The translations under genes were made by a program, and so were the position numbers. Shown in pieces: positions 21,001 to 30,497 of a stretch of 64,000 bases of DNA. Numbering within the stretch: the first letter of the stretch is position 1; each line of letters opens with the position of its first letter. Below the pieces are notes generated by a model, which saw only the letters and a program-made list of their open reading frames with translations, was not told the DNA's origin and ran no database searches. Origin of the DNA: Caenorhabditis remanei (Eukaryota > Nematoda > Chromadorea > Rhabditida > Rhabditidae); contig NC_071328.1 in NCBI RefSeq assembly GCF_010183535.1, positions 1,860,001-1,924,000 of the forward strand, written 5' to 3'.

Positions 21001-22050
21001 AGTTTTTCGAATTGAAAATCGTATTTTCGAGCTGAAAATTCAGTTTTTCGAGCTGAAAATTCCGTTTTTCGAGCTGAAAATCGTATTTTTGAGCTAAAAT
21101 TCAGTTTTTCGAATTGAAAATCGTATTTTTGAGCTAAAATTCAGTTTTTCGAATTGAAAATCGTATTTTCGAGCTGAAAATTCAGTTTTTCAAATTGAAA
21201 ATCGTATTTTCGAGCTGAAAATTTCAGTTTTTCGAGCTGAAAATTCCGTTTTTTCGAGCTGAAAATCGTATTTTTGAGCTAAAATTCAGTTTTTCGAATT
21301 GAAAATCGTATTTTCGAGCTGAAAATTCAGTTTTTCGAGCTGAAAATTCCGTTTTTCGAGCTGAAATTCAGTTTTTCGAATTGAAAATCGTATTTTTGAG
21401 CTAAAATTCAGTTTTTCGAGCTGAATTCAGAAAAATCATCTGTTTTTCTCTTTGAAAACGTGGAATTTTCCTAAATTTTCAATCTAAAATCCCACTTTTT
21501 CGCACGTATAATGAAAAAATGAATAAAAATTGAACGTTTTTGGTGTGAAAATGGGGATTTTCTGAGAAGAAAATTGGGTTTCCGAGCTGAAAAGCTTGTT
21601 TTTGGATTGAAAATTCGGTTTTTTCGGCTGAAATTCTGCTGAAAATCCCCCTAAAATCCCCCTCAAAACCGTCCCCATTTTCCAGTATATGGACCGAGCT
21701 GGAAATCAAACGGAAAATTGAATTTTGAGCTGAAAATTCTGTTTTTCGTGCTGAAAATCGCATTTTTAATATAATTTTTCGGGTGAAAATTGGATTTTTA
21801 AGGTAAAAATTCTTTTTTTCGAGTCAATAATTAGATTTTGGAGCTTTATTGATGAAAAATGCAGCAAAAATAGGAATTTTCCAAAATTTTCCCCCCAAAA
21901 ACCCCCTCAAAACCGCCCCCCATTTTCCAGTATATGGACGAATCGCGAACTCTTTTGGATCGATTTTTGAGCAAAGACGAAGAGGGACACGCGAGACAAG
22001 CCGACGGAGAACCTGCAATCTGGCCACCAGCCAAAACTCAATTTTATTAA
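9037..22050 (+). CDS. ekl-1: EKL-1-like Tudor-domain protein (small-RNA pathway)
   Basis: Predicted 652-residue protein. In C. elegans EKL-1 works with DRH-3 and the RNA-dependent RNA polymerase EGO-1 to make 22G RNAs for CSR-1 in germline perinuclear granules. Exons: 9037-9198, 10149-10270, 11345-11612, 13529-14112, 15588-15689, 15933-16110, 17367-17555, 18658-18722, 18783-18872, 18924-19003, 21931-22050. All phases close if one A is removed from the A6 run at 15940-15945; as written, exon 6 reads into a stop, so this is either an assembly error or a real frameshift. Tudor signals: exon 3 (DYAIAPIDERVYRRCRIV), exon 5 (SPYEWYARPIV) and exon 7 (WQRVLIVDCEEFAEVRFL, then SSLYRI), with CKLYG and CLRFAMYGV strands typical of extended Tudor folds. 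An acidic linker occupies exon 4. The exon 4 donor is chosen at AA|GTGCGT by phase; the open frame itself runs on to 14167. The start follows a likely SL acceptor. The F22D6.6 assignment rests on family features and adjacency to prpf-4, from memory. Confidence 0.87.
9226..10080. repeat. 276-bp tandem repeat in ekl-1 intron 1
   Basis: The phrase AAAACTGCACGTTTTTCTCA recurs at an exact 276-bp period (its ACG at about 9241, 9517 and 9793), with two full units and a partial third before the pattern degrades into shorter GTGAAAAATG iterations. The whole of intron 1 is otherwise AT-rich filler with no coding signal. Confidence 0.8.
10523..10978. mobile_element. Foldback element with minisatellite arms, 9-bp target duplication
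   Basis: A 456-bp insertion in ekl-1 intron 2. It starts GGCAAATACTCATTTACTAC and ends with the exact reverse complement. It is flanked by perfect 9-bp duplications CAACTATTT at 10514-10522 and 10979-10987. Both arms are built from iterated ACTCATTTACTACC-like units in opposite orientation, so the element can fold into a long hairpin around a short centre near 10760-10800. A 9-bp duplication with repeat-built arms recalls Drosophila FB elements and Mutator-like elements. No coding capacity. Confidence 0.85.
13165..13501. mobile_element. hAT-type MITE copy A (337 bp)
   Basis: Ends CAGGTATGTGCC and GGCACATCCCTG, with a perfect 8-bp target duplication GTTATGCC at 13157-13164 and 13502-13509. 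It inserted into a copy of the ekl-1 hairpin repeat in intron 3. Internal landmarks shared with the 41604 and 52354 copies are a CACACTCTCT motif and GCGCTTTGGGCGCTGAG near the ends. No ORF of note. An 8-bp duplication plus CAG-start termini is the hAT superfamily signature. Confidence 0.88.
14475..14600 (+). repeat. Duplicated 3' part of ekl-1 exon 4 inside intron 4
   Basis: About 125 bp repeating 14043-14168 with roughly 90 percent identity by eye. It includes codons for EPDEWNPRLNQIPML and SIDEL and the trailing TTTCAGACGCGTTTTAG phrase. It lacks an acceptor and is probably not used, but a donor-like GAGAA|GTTCGT occurs at the equivalent place. Confidence 0.8.
16905..17327. mobile_element. 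CAGAGTTG-type TIR element in ekl-1 intron 6
   Basis: Starts CAGAGTTGAGCGGAATTCCG and ends ATTCCGCTCAACTCTG, with a perfect 8-bp duplication TTTACGAC at 16897-16904 and 17328-17335. Just inside both ends are iterations of TTCCGCC/CTTCCGC. No coding capacity. Members of the same family are at 18038, 26442, 27563, 41502 and 43501, with a short degraded one near 59889. Confidence 0.87.
18038..18390. mobile_element. CATAGTTGTCC-type TIR element in ekl-1 intron 7
   Basis: Begins CATAGTTGTCCGGAATCCG and ends CCGTACAACTCTG, with a perfect 8-bp duplication CTACAGAC at 18030-18037 and 18391-18398. The sub-terminal sequence is made of ATTCCGGATTCCGG-like iterations. It links the CAGAGTTG and CATAGTTG groups into one family. 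Confidence 0.85.
18449..18553 (-). pseudogene. tRNA pseudogene (Leu/Ser-like, class II size)
   Basis: Read on the minus strand it begins GTCCGCA and ends TGCGGAC, a perfect 7-bp acceptor stem. It contains TGGCCGAGTGG, an exact RNA polymerase III box A, in a normal D-arm. The 105-nt length would suit an intron-containing tRNA-Leu(CAA). A good T-arm/box B is not visible and the anticodon arm is irregular, so I call it a pseudogene or tRNA-derived repeat. It is antisense within ekl-1 intron 7, directly next to the 18038 element. Confidence 0.5.
19125..21425. repeat. 2.3-kb higher-order minisatellite in ekl-1 intron 10
   Basis: About 110 tandem monomers of 20-21 bp. At least five monomer types can be told apart by their starts and ends: GAGCTGAAAATCGTATTTTT, GAGCTAAAATTCAGTTTTTC, GAATTGAAAATCGTATTTTC, and GAGCTGAAAATT followed by CAG or CCG. 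They recur in preferred orders, giving a loose higher-order unit of about 80-105 bp. On the minus strand many monomers contain TTTTCAG, the worm splice-acceptor core. The array fills most of the 2.9-kb intron 10; the remainder (21430-21930) is ordinary intron with one duplicated exon-11 acceptor. Confidence 0.95.
21645..21705 (+). repeat. Duplicated exon 11 acceptor of ekl-1
   Basis: CATTTTCCAGTATATGGAC occurs here and again at the true exon 11 boundary (21922-21940). The preceding CCCCTCAAAACCGYCCCC phrase is shared too. The frame after the first copy does not resemble the protein, so this looks like a decoy acceptor produced by local duplication. Confidence 0.75.
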
Positions 22051-22542
22051 TTTTTGAACGATTTTTGACCGATTTTTTGTCTATTTTCCCCCCTTCTCCC
22101 CATGCACAAATTCTCCCCGAAAATTGTCAATTTTCCTTTATTTTTCAAAGCTTTCCTCCTATTTCCACCCAGAATTTGCCTATTTTCTGGATGTTTATTA
22201 TTTTGAACAGAAAAGTTTCCTATCTGTTGAACCTTTTTTGTTCGAATAGTAGCACTTTCAATGGAGCGCGGTTACAGACTTACAGATAATTGGAATATGA
22301 AAAATTCAAGGGTTACTGTAGTAATCGTGGTGAGACCAAACCCGCTACGATGACAGACATGATTATACTTATTAGAACCTCCTGGAAGACGAAATTCTAT
22401 TGGTGGCCTAGAAACCCAAACTCCCGGAAAACTAGTCCCTCCAAAATCATACTTTTCTTCATACGAAATCACTAGCGCCTCTCGTCGTCTCCCCTCCCAC
22501 CACCGCTTTCTTATACGCCCTCCGCGCCCTCGTTTCCTCGTA
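22051..22542. other. Gene-free interval 3' of ekl-1
   Basis: Downstream region of ekl-1. It carries a GGTGGCCTAGAAACCCAAAC dispersed repeat fragment near 22400 and, from about 22480, GC-rich sequence homologous to the 5' flank of the other two tRNA-Asp copies. I see no ORF with coding character. Confidence 0.5.
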
Positions 22543-22614
22543 TTCTCGGTAGTATAGTGGTGAGTATCCGCGTCTGTCACATGCGAGACCCGGGTTCAAT
22601 TCCCGGCCGGGGAG
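22543..22614 (+). tRNA. tRNA-Asp (GTC), copy 1
   Basis: A 72-nt cloverleaf: box A region TAGTATAGTGGTGAGTA, anticodon arm CGCGT-CTGTCAC-ATGCG with anticodon GTC, box B GGTTCAATTCC, and discriminator G. The acceptor 5' strand is TTCTCGG where the other copies have TCCTCGG, giving a G-T wobble at pair 2. About 60 bp of 5' flank is shared with copies 2 and 3, so it is a duplicate of the same unit, but no kinase gene follows it in this orientation. Confidence 0.9.
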
Positions 22615-23495
22615 AATCGTTTTTTCTATTTTTGTTTGATTTGGTTTTTCTGGTGTGTATGTCAAAAGTGGGTGGAGCTATTGAAAAGTTGTCAATTACG
22701 AAAATGGAGAGGGATATTTGATCTACAAAACTAAGCTAAAGTTGAGATAGACCGATGGGCTCCATGGTTTTTGTTTTCAAGATTTTCGAAAAGTTTCGAA
22801 AATCCGTAACTTTTTCAATTTTTGGGAAACAAAAAACTAGGCATAACTTGCTCCATTGCTACGTGTGCCGTTTGAAAATGTAATTTTTGAATTCAGCTTC
22901 TCAAGACGCTTCAAATGAGTATAATCATGACTAGATTGAGATCCCATCACGAAAATCGACCTCGGTGGCCTAGAAACCCAAAACTAGGCCACCAAACCAA
23001 AACCAGTAGAACCAGCTAGTCGAGAGCTTTCAAAAAAGTATAATCATGATACGGTTTGAAGCCAATTTTGGGTCTCGCCACGCTCTTCAGGGTTACTGTA
23101 GTTTTCGTGGTGGGACCCAATTTAGTTCAAACCATGGCATGATTATACTCATTTGAACCGTCTTGAGGAGCTGAATTCAAATATTTAAGTTTTAGACTGC
23201 ACATATGAAAACGGAGCAAGTTATGTCTACTTTTGTGTTTTCAAGATTTTCGAATAGTTTCGAAAATCCGTAACTTATTCAATTCTAGGTGTTTTTCAGT
23301 GATTTTTATCTTAAAAGATAGCAAATTTTTCTGGATTTTCCGGGAAAAGCATAAAAACCGCAAAAAGAAACAATTTTATTATAAACTCATGCATGTTTAT
23401 ATTCAAAATCTTTGTCGTAAAATCAATCGGTCAAGCAGATATAATATAAATATCACATTTAATCATCACATTCAATAAATAATATAAGAAGTATA

Positions 23496-25540
23496 TCACA
23501 TCATTCTCTTCTTCAAATTGTTGTTGTTTCCATCGAACAGCTTTCTCTTGGTAGAATCGTTCGCATCGTTGACATTGTCCACCAGAATTTTCACGGACCC
23601 TGAAAATTTAAATCTGTACCGTACCCTCTTTACAGTAGGATGGTCTAGACACTCTGCACAATTCGGTCTTGCCCCCGGATCCAAGTGCTTCATAAGCCCC
23701 AACAATCCGCGTAATTCCAAGGAGACACTTTTGAAAAACCGATTTGGAATTTGCCCGTTTAGAATCGCCTGACGCTCCGCCCCATTCGCTACCATATACA
23801 AATAAGTGGTGATTTCAAGTACAGTAAGACCCAAACTGAAGACATCCGATGCTTTGGTGGGTGTCATGGTAGCAAGGACCTCTGGTGCAATATACCGCCC
23901 ATCTCCTTCATCGCCAGCGGTTATTGGCTCGGAGCTCACGGAGCTACACCCGAAATCTGCCAATTTCCAAAAACCATCTTCACTCAAGAGACAGTTCTCT
24001 GGTTTTATATCGTTATGAAGCAAATTCGCTCTATGGAGATGCTCGAGTCCACGGAGCAAGTCTTTGAGCACCCACCACACCTCAATCTCCTCAGTTGGTC
24101 CATTTTTCGAATAATCTGAAAGATTCATGTGACACAACTCTGTCTGAATGAACACCTGATCGGTGTCCACCCATGATTTGAAATATTTTAGAATATAAGG
24201 ACTTCTTGGAATCCGTTGGAACATTCTTGCCTCTTTTAGAAAGTTTTTTGAGTCAACCGGTGTATATTTTGTACTTTTTTTGATGGCAAATTTCCGCCCT
24301 GTCAATCTACAAACCCCGCCCCAAACTTCACCGAAACATCCTTTTCCGAGTGGCGATTCGAATAAGTCGAACATCTGATTGATTGCTGGAATGGTGCTGG
24401 TACTGGTGTAGAATTGATGGATGAGAGGCGTCAGATCTGGAAATTTGAAAAAGTTATTGTCATATCTAGATTCAGCTTGTTGAGAGCTTTCAGAAAAGTA
24501 TAATCATGACTTGGTTTGGACAAATTTGGGTCTCACCGCGAAAACTACAGTAACCAACTACAGTAACCCCAGGGGAGTTCAGTTTTCGTGGCGAGACCCG
24601 ACCTGCTTCAAAAATAGTCATGATTATACTCGTTCAAATCGTCTAGACCAGCTGAATTTGAATATGTAAACATAATTTTATAAAAGCCCTATTCTCATAG
24701 CGAGTTTTAAAGTTTTTTGAAAAACTGCCAAATTTTTTATTTAGACCCGATTTTTGTGCAATTTCAATATCACATTCAAACTCAGATCGTTGAGAGCTTC
24801 CAGAAAAATATAATCATGACATGGTTTGAACTAATTTAGGTCTCACCACGAAAACTACAGTAACCCTGAGAAATTCCAGTTTTCGTGGTGAGACCCACAA
24901 TTGTTTCAATTCCCTATCATGATTATACTTTTTTGAAAGCTCTCGACTAGCTGATTCTTCTGGTTTTGGTTTGGTGGCCTAGTTTTGGGTTCTAGGCCAC
25001 CGAGTTCAGTTTTCGATTGATCACCAATCCTAGTCATGATTATACTCATTTGAACCGTTTTGAAACGCTGAATTCAAAAATTTAGTTTTCAGATTGCACA
25101 AATAAAAACGGAGCAAGTTATGACTAGTTTTGTGTTTTCAAGATTTTCGAAAAGTTTCGAAAATCCGTAACTTTGGTAATTTTTGGTGTTTTTCAGTGAT
25201 TTTTAGCTTGAAAGATTGCAAATTTTCTGAATTTTTTGGGAAAATAGGAAAAATAGTGTTTACCTGTCTCCCATATCAACATCGCCGGTTCCTTCTCCTT
25301 CTTCTCCTCTTCTTTCCGTTGCATTCTGATGCTTGGTCTCTTCTGCTTCACTTTCATCAATTTGGGCGGTCCAGTCGGCACTGAAACTCTCTCCGAATGC
25401 TCTTTCTTTGTCTCCAGAAGCACACATCCTTCTGATTCTTCTTCTTCTTTTATAACTGATGGCGTCTGCTCCTTTATTCCAAGTGTCCTTTGCAAAACAC
25501 GAAACCCATGGGTTTCAGAGAGTACCCATGTGGATGACAT
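23496..25540 (-). CDS. Myt1/Wee1-family protein kinase, left paralog
   Basis: Two exons, 25540-25264 and 24436-23496, encode 405 residues. The ATG directly follows an ATTTCAG acceptor, suggesting spliced-leader trans-splicing. The first ~110 residues are charged and low-complexity (RKEEEKKEKE). The kinase domain begins MFDLFESPLGKGCFGEVW and has FAIKKS (ATP lysine), LKEARMF (helix C Glu), FIQTELC, the catalytic loop LLHNDIKPENCL, ADFGCSS and GDGRYIAPEVL. TELC, DGRYIAPEVL and DVFSLGLTVLEI are typical of Myt1/Wee1 kinases, which inhibit CDK1 by phosphorylating its ATP-site residues. HND replaces the usual HRD, but the catalytic Asp is present. No membrane segment is seen. A polyadenylation signal lies on the minus strand at 23380-23375. 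Nearly identical to the gene at 30498-32556. Substrate and exact ortholog unknown. Confidence 0.88.
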
Positions 25541-25629
25541 CTGAAATTTAGGAAAAAAATGGAATGAATTGAGATAGAAAGAAGAAAAAACAAGTTTGAG
25601 CGTAAAAACAAAAAAGAAAAAAAACGATT

Positions 25630-25701
25630 CTCCCCGGCCGGGAATTGAACCCGGGTCTCGCATGTGACAGACGCGGATACTCACCACTATACTACCGAGG
25701 A
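25630..25701 (-). tRNA. tRNA-Asp (GTC), copy 2
   Basis: 72 nt, acceptor TCCTCGG paired with CCGGGGA, anticodon loop CTGTCAC (GTC), intact boxes A and B. It lies 89 bp upstream of the left kinase ATG on the same strand, within the presumed outron. Confidence 0.95.
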
Positions 25702-26441
25702 CACGAGTGTTAGGGCGCGGAGGGCGTATAAGAAAGCGGCGGGGGAGAGAGCAAGGGGGAAGAGAAGGTACCGTGTGTGCGCACTCGATAGACAATGCGC
25801 GAGTGCGCTCTATTGAGACGCGAGGAGGGCGGAGTCAGAGTTGGCACCGTGCCAACTTTTGAAGTTGAGCTCGGATTTTGCTATAAGTTAGAAGGTATAC
25901 TAATTAGACCATGAGGCTTTCGATTCTTCATTCAGAATTTGCAAATTCTCCCTGCAAAGTGGAGATATGGTCTGTCTCTTTAGGGTAATTAAGGAATTCG
26001 CGGATTCTGATGACAGATTTGAAATCCTTAGGATTGACTTAGTCTCATAGCACCGGAACTGATTAGATATGAAGCGAGAAAACGGGAGAAAAACGGAAGG
26101 AAATAGAAAAATGAGAAAAATGAATAAGATGAGCACTCAATAACTGCCGTCAATACACACAATGCGGCGGGGAAACAATGAACAGGGGTATAACCTAATA
26201 GACCCTTCTAGCGGTTTCTTTTTTCCCAGGGAAACATTTCCACATCATCTATATGTGATGACAGGAGGTGTACCAGTTTTGTACTATTACGCCAAGAACT
26301 TGGCACATATTATGTACTAAGTTACTACATAAGTCACTTATCTTCTGAATGTACAAAGTACAGAAGACACGAAAGCGATTAACGGGAAAAAAAATTCCCA
26401 ATATGAATTTTCAACTGTATCGTAAAGTGGAACATTTATAG

Positions 26442-26922
26442 CAGAGTTGCTCGGAATTCCGACTTCCGTCATTCCAACACTGTGAAAAAAAAAGCAGAAA
26501 TACACGAAAAAATCATACTTGCAAAATATGGGTCGGCCCGGAGTCAAAAAATGAGCACAATTAAAAAAAATTTTTTTTTGAAATTTTTTGAAATTTTCAT
26601 CAAAAATAGTCAAAAATCCTATGTACACTTGAGTTTTATCGATATGTAAAAACATAGTCGAAAATTCGACTTTTTTTGCGAAAAAAAAAATTTCAAAAAA
26701 CTTCAAATGTTCAAATTTTTGTACTGTGACCCGGCCCGTTCCGATAGAAAATAGGCTTTTCTACAGCCAAAAACCAATTTTCCAATGATTTTAGCGAATT
26801 TTATGATTTTTCTCTTGCAATTTGGAATATTTTCGAAAAAAATCTACTTCCGACTTCCGGGCGTTTTTTCACTTCCGCCTTCCGACTTCCGTTTTAGAAA
26901 AAATCGTTTCCGCACAACTCTG
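26442..26922. mobile_element. CAGAGTTG-type TIR element in spacer
   Basis: Starts CAGAGTTGCTCGGAATTCCG and ends CGCACAACTCTG, with a perfect 8-bp duplication ATTTATAG at 26434-26441 and 26923-26930. ACTTCCG iterations lie inside the ends. A GGGTCGGCCCGG/GACCCGGCCCG inverted pair lies in the middle (about 26528-26743). Confidence 0.87.
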
Positions 26923-27014
26923 ATTTATAGCTCTGTGGAAAATCATCGTGACGGCTGGGTTATTATCAAAACCGTAAATTCAACACATTTTGGATGAACT
27001 AGTGTTTAGCTCTA

Positions 27015-27157
27015 TTAGCACGACACACTTCTCACAACCGCGCTCCACCGAAACCGCGAGAAAATTATGTGCGAAATCGAGAGACTCAGAGAAAAAAATG
27101 ACACTTTTCAAGGGGGGTTTCGGTGGAGCGCAGTTGTAAGAAATGTGCCGACCTGAT
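27015..27157. mobile_element. TTACAACYGCGCTCYACCGAAA short hairpin element
   Basis: Left end TAGCACGACACACTTCTCAC, then AACCGCGCTCCACCG. Right end GGTGGAGCGCAGTTGTAAG. The core carries a GAGAGACTCAGAGAAAAA phrase shared by all members. Other copies are at about 45866-45999, 52937-53081, 53578-53716, 53949-54085, 55818-56203, 56655-56785 and 59630-59768. Boundaries are approximate. Confidence 0.7.
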
Positions 27158-27562
27158 ATATTTTCTTATAAAAAAACTTCTTTTTTTTTAAAGGCGCATG
27201 GAATTTGTTGGGATGGGTCTCGTCTGTGCGAAAAAACTTTTCCGAAAAATATTCGAAAATTTCGTACCGAAAAAACCGAAAAAAAAAGTTTCAAGAAAAC
27301 TATCTGAAAAAAAGCGTTTTTCGGAGACAAAAAACTTGAAATTGTATGAAAACTGTAATTATTTCAAGGAAAGACTCCCACAGAAACCTGTTTTGAGTTC
27401 AAAATTTCTATTTATGTTACTAAATTTTTTAAAATTTCATTGTCAGGCATGAAATCAGGCCTGAAACGGTTTTTTCGAAAATTATCCGAAAATTTTTCGT
27501 CCGAAAAATTTTTCGCACAGCCCTGGTCTCGTATTTGAAATGGGTGAAAAACCGTTCTCTAC

Positions 27563-27762
27563 CAGAGTTGCATGAAATTCCAACTTCTGACTTCCGACTT
27601 CCGGATAACAAAAATCACTTTCGACTTCCGACTTCCGGGAATTTTTTCCATTCCGACTTCCGACTTCCGGATAACAAAAATCGCTTCCGACTTCCGACTT
27701 CCGGTTAAGGAAATTCACTTCCGACTTCCGGATAAGGAATTTTTCACTTCTATGCAACTCTG
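27563..27762. mobile_element. CAGAGTTG-type TIR element (200 bp)
   Basis: Starts CAGAGTTGCATG and ends GCAACTCTG. The flanking 8-mers TTCTCTAC and TACTCTAC match at 7 of 8 positions. The interior is almost entirely iterated CGACTTCCGACTTCCGG. It split an older foldback whose arms are GAAATGGGTGAAAAACCG and CGGTTTTTCACCCATTTC. Confidence 0.8.
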
Positions 27763-29202
27763 TACTCTACTACGGTTTTTCACCCATTTCAACTACGAGA
27801 CCCATTCGAACAAATTCCGGTGGCAGACTGTGAATTTATAATAATACAGATAGGAAAAAAAGCCCTTGATACTTTCGAGTCCATAGATTCCGAATCTGAA
27901 ATAAAATTCTTTTCTAGAGACACTTTTCCATTTCTTTTCTGCAAAACATCATAAATTGCTTCTTAATTCTTTTTTTTCCAGAAAAAATCACAACTTTTTT
28001 ATTGATTCCGAACTCAACTTTTCTCCGTGAAAAAAATGTTTTTTTTGAAATTTTTTTTTCAATTAAGTACTTGTAGAGACCGCAACATTTTTTTCAAACC
28101 CAATTTTCCATTAAAATTTTCATCCTGGCCTGTTCTTCAGTTGAATGGAAGTACATTCCCAAAAATTTTCCCGAAAATATTCACACTCTCCGAAGTTACA
28201 TGCCATTTTGTGAGGCAATGCTTCTACTGAATTTCTCTTGGGGAATTCTTTTGTTTTCCTGACCACGCAAAAAATATTTTCTGTTTTCACGTTCAATCCA
28301 TCATTTTTTTGCAAAATTCCGAAAAGTTCGAACCAGAAACCTTTTGAATAAAACCCCAGCGTGTTATCCACTGAACTAAATGAGCACAAATGTGACGCTG
28401 ATAATAGGAAAATATATTTTTGACGTGATTTTTTAAAATTCAAAAGAATTTTTTGAAGGATATTCAGCATCTAAATCGAGATAAAACATCAAATATCTAA
28501 AGTTCTACAATACGGATTTTTTAATTTCTAAGTGGGTCTAGATCGAAATTTTGCGTAGATTCTGATTCCGTCGAGAAACGATGCGAGTCTGACTTGCATT
28601 AACCTGAACTGTCGGAAAAACTACTTTTCTATTTAAATCTGTTGTCTTCCGACACCGAAAAAACCACATTTTACGAATCAAGCGCTTTCCAAATCTTGGC
28701 CCCAGGTACATGAAGAGATTTCCGAAAACAATATGTCAGAAAATATATAGGTAATCACTGTAAATTTTTTGAAGTGATGCCTCGAAGTTCAGCTGGCTCC
28801 CAAAAAATTCTACAACACGAAAATTAAATTTTCTTTCAAAACCTATTAGAGTTGTCAAGAACTACTAGAAACAGTGAAAAAACGATGCGAGTCTGACCTA
28901 CAACGATCTCAACGTGACATTTTTCTGTTCGAAGCAAATTTTTTTTTCACTTTTCTAAGAAAACTAAACATTTGGGTGAAACGAAAGTGTGTTCATCGAA
29001 TTCTACGTACTCGATTACATAGGGGTCAAAAGTTTTCGTCCTGTTTTAGCGTTCAGGGCTCTCAGGGCAGTCCACCAAACATTTCGATAATCTCAAAATG
29101 ACGTCTCAAGAGAAGAAAATGAATAACTCCGCCCACGTTCATTGCGGTCCCTAAGTACTTGTTAATTTTTCATTCTAAACTCTCCACATGTAGTGTAAGG
29201 TA

Positions 29203-29634
29203 CAGTACCGGACAAAAAGGTGTCAACTTTGCCTGTTTTCAATTGAAAATGACCAACTTTGTCAGTGTATTTCGGTGTCATCTGATTGTCCGACAAACTC
29301 AATTTTGTATGGGTTGGACAGAGCAAAAATAGTACATCATTTTTGTAGTTGACCATTTTTTTGTATGGATACTCCCTAGAAAGTTGTAGGGTGTCAAAGT
29401 GAAAAGCTCCAAAATTTCGCTATTAGTCGATTTCAGGAAGTAATGGGTTTCTTTACCTGTAACTTTCATGGTAGTGTCCATACAAAAAAATGGTCAACTA
29501 CAAAAATAATGTTCTATTTTTGCTCTGTCCAACTCATACAAAATTGAGTTTGTCGGACAATCAGATGACACCGAAATACACTGACAAAGTTACACTGAAA
29601 ACGGCCAAAGTTGATACCTTTTTGTCCGGTACTG
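29203..29634. mobile_element. Mariner-like MITE, nearly full palindrome
   Basis: Ends CAGTACCGGACAAAAAGG and CCTTTTTGTCCGGTACTG, each flanked by TA (29201-29202 and 29635-29636), the Tc1/mariner target duplication. Complementarity continues inward for most of both halves (GACAAACTCAATTTTGTATG in each arm). No transposase. Confidence 0.85.
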
Positions 29635-30336
29635 TATACTGAACTCAATTGTTTGACTTTCTTTACATTCAGAAGATAAGTGACTTATGTAGTAACTTGG
29701 CAGATAATATGTACCAAGTTTTCCAGTTCTTGGCGTAATAGTACAAAACTGGTACACCTCCTGTCATCACGTATTGATGACGTGGGAATCTGTCCGTTTC
29801 CCTGGGAAAAAAGAAACCGCTAGAAGGGTCTATTAGGTTATACCCCTGTTCATTGTTTCCCCGCCGCATCGTGTGTATTGACGGCAGTTATTGAGTGCTC
29901 ATCTTATTCATTCTTCTCATTTTTTCCTCTTTTCCTTCCGTTTTTCTCCCGTTTTCTCGCTTCATATCTAATCAGTTCCGGTGCTATGAGACTAAGTCAA
30001 TCCTAAGGATTTCAAATCTGTCATCAGAATCCGCGAATTCCTTAATTACCCTAAAGAGCCAGGCCATATCTCCACTTTGCAGTGAGAATTTGCAAATTCT
30101 GAATGGAGAATCGAAATCCTCATGGTCTAATTAGTATACCTTCTAATTTATGGCAAAATCCGAGCTCAACTTCAAAAGTTGGCACGGTGCCAACGCCTGA
30201 CTCCGCCCCCCTCGCGTCTCAATAGAGCGCACTCGCGCACTGTCTATCGAGTGCGCACACACGGTACATTCTCCTCCCCCTTGCTCTCTCCCCCCGCCGC
30301 TTTCTTATACGCCCTCCGCGCCCTCGTTCACTCGTG

Positions 30337-30408
30337 TCCTCGGTAGTATAGTGGTGAGTATCCGCGTCTGTCACATGCGAGACCCGGGTTCAATTCCCGG
30401 CCGGGGAG
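30337..30408 (+). tRNA. tRNA-Asp (GTC), copy 3
   Basis: Same 72-nt sequence as copy 2 in opposite orientation: TCCTCGG/CCGGGGA acceptor, anticodon GTC in CTGTCAC, box B GGTTCAATTCC. It ends 89 bp before the right kinase ATG. Confidence 0.95.
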
Positions 30409-30497
30409 AATCGTTTTTTTTCTTTTTTGTTTTTACGCTCAAACTTGTTTTTTCTTCTTTCTATCTCAATTCATTCCATTTTTTTCCTAAATTTCAG

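Larger units (their letters stand above)
22740..26353. repeat. Left arm of kinase/tRNA inverted duplication
   Basis: Reverse-complement homology to 29664-33550. The inner edge is clear: TTATCTTCTGAATGTA at about 26340-26353 pairs with TACATTCAGAAGATAA at 29664 onward, and similarity stops there. The outer edge is blurred because both ends run into the same dispersed palindromic repeat (AGTATAATCATGA, GGTCTCACCACGAAAACTAC). The arm contains one kinase gene, one tRNA-Asp and their shared upstream region. Coding parts differ by scattered substitutions and small indels only. Confidence 0.9.
26354..29663. other. 3.3-kb spacer between palindrome arms
   Basis: No gene with coding character. It is a mosaic of insertions: 26442-26922, about 27015-27157, a 27180-27840 foldback interrupted by 27563-27762, and 29203-29634. 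The section 27850-29200 is AT-rich unique-looking sequence. Its minus strand at 28315-28390 resembles a decayed tRNA, with a GGTTCGAAC box B and an AGTTCAGTGG box A. GATGCGAGTCTGAC appears twice, near 28580 and 28883. Confidence 0.6.

Noticed and set aside
19125..21425. Possible CRISPR-like array because of regular spacing
   Set aside because: The units are contiguous with no unique spacers and the genome is a nematode; it is a minisatellite.
28315..28390. tRNA-like sequence on the minus strand (GGTTCGAAC, AGTTCAGTGG)
   Set aside because: Acceptor and D stems do not pair convincingly and no anticodon can be placed, so I did not list it as a tRNA gene.
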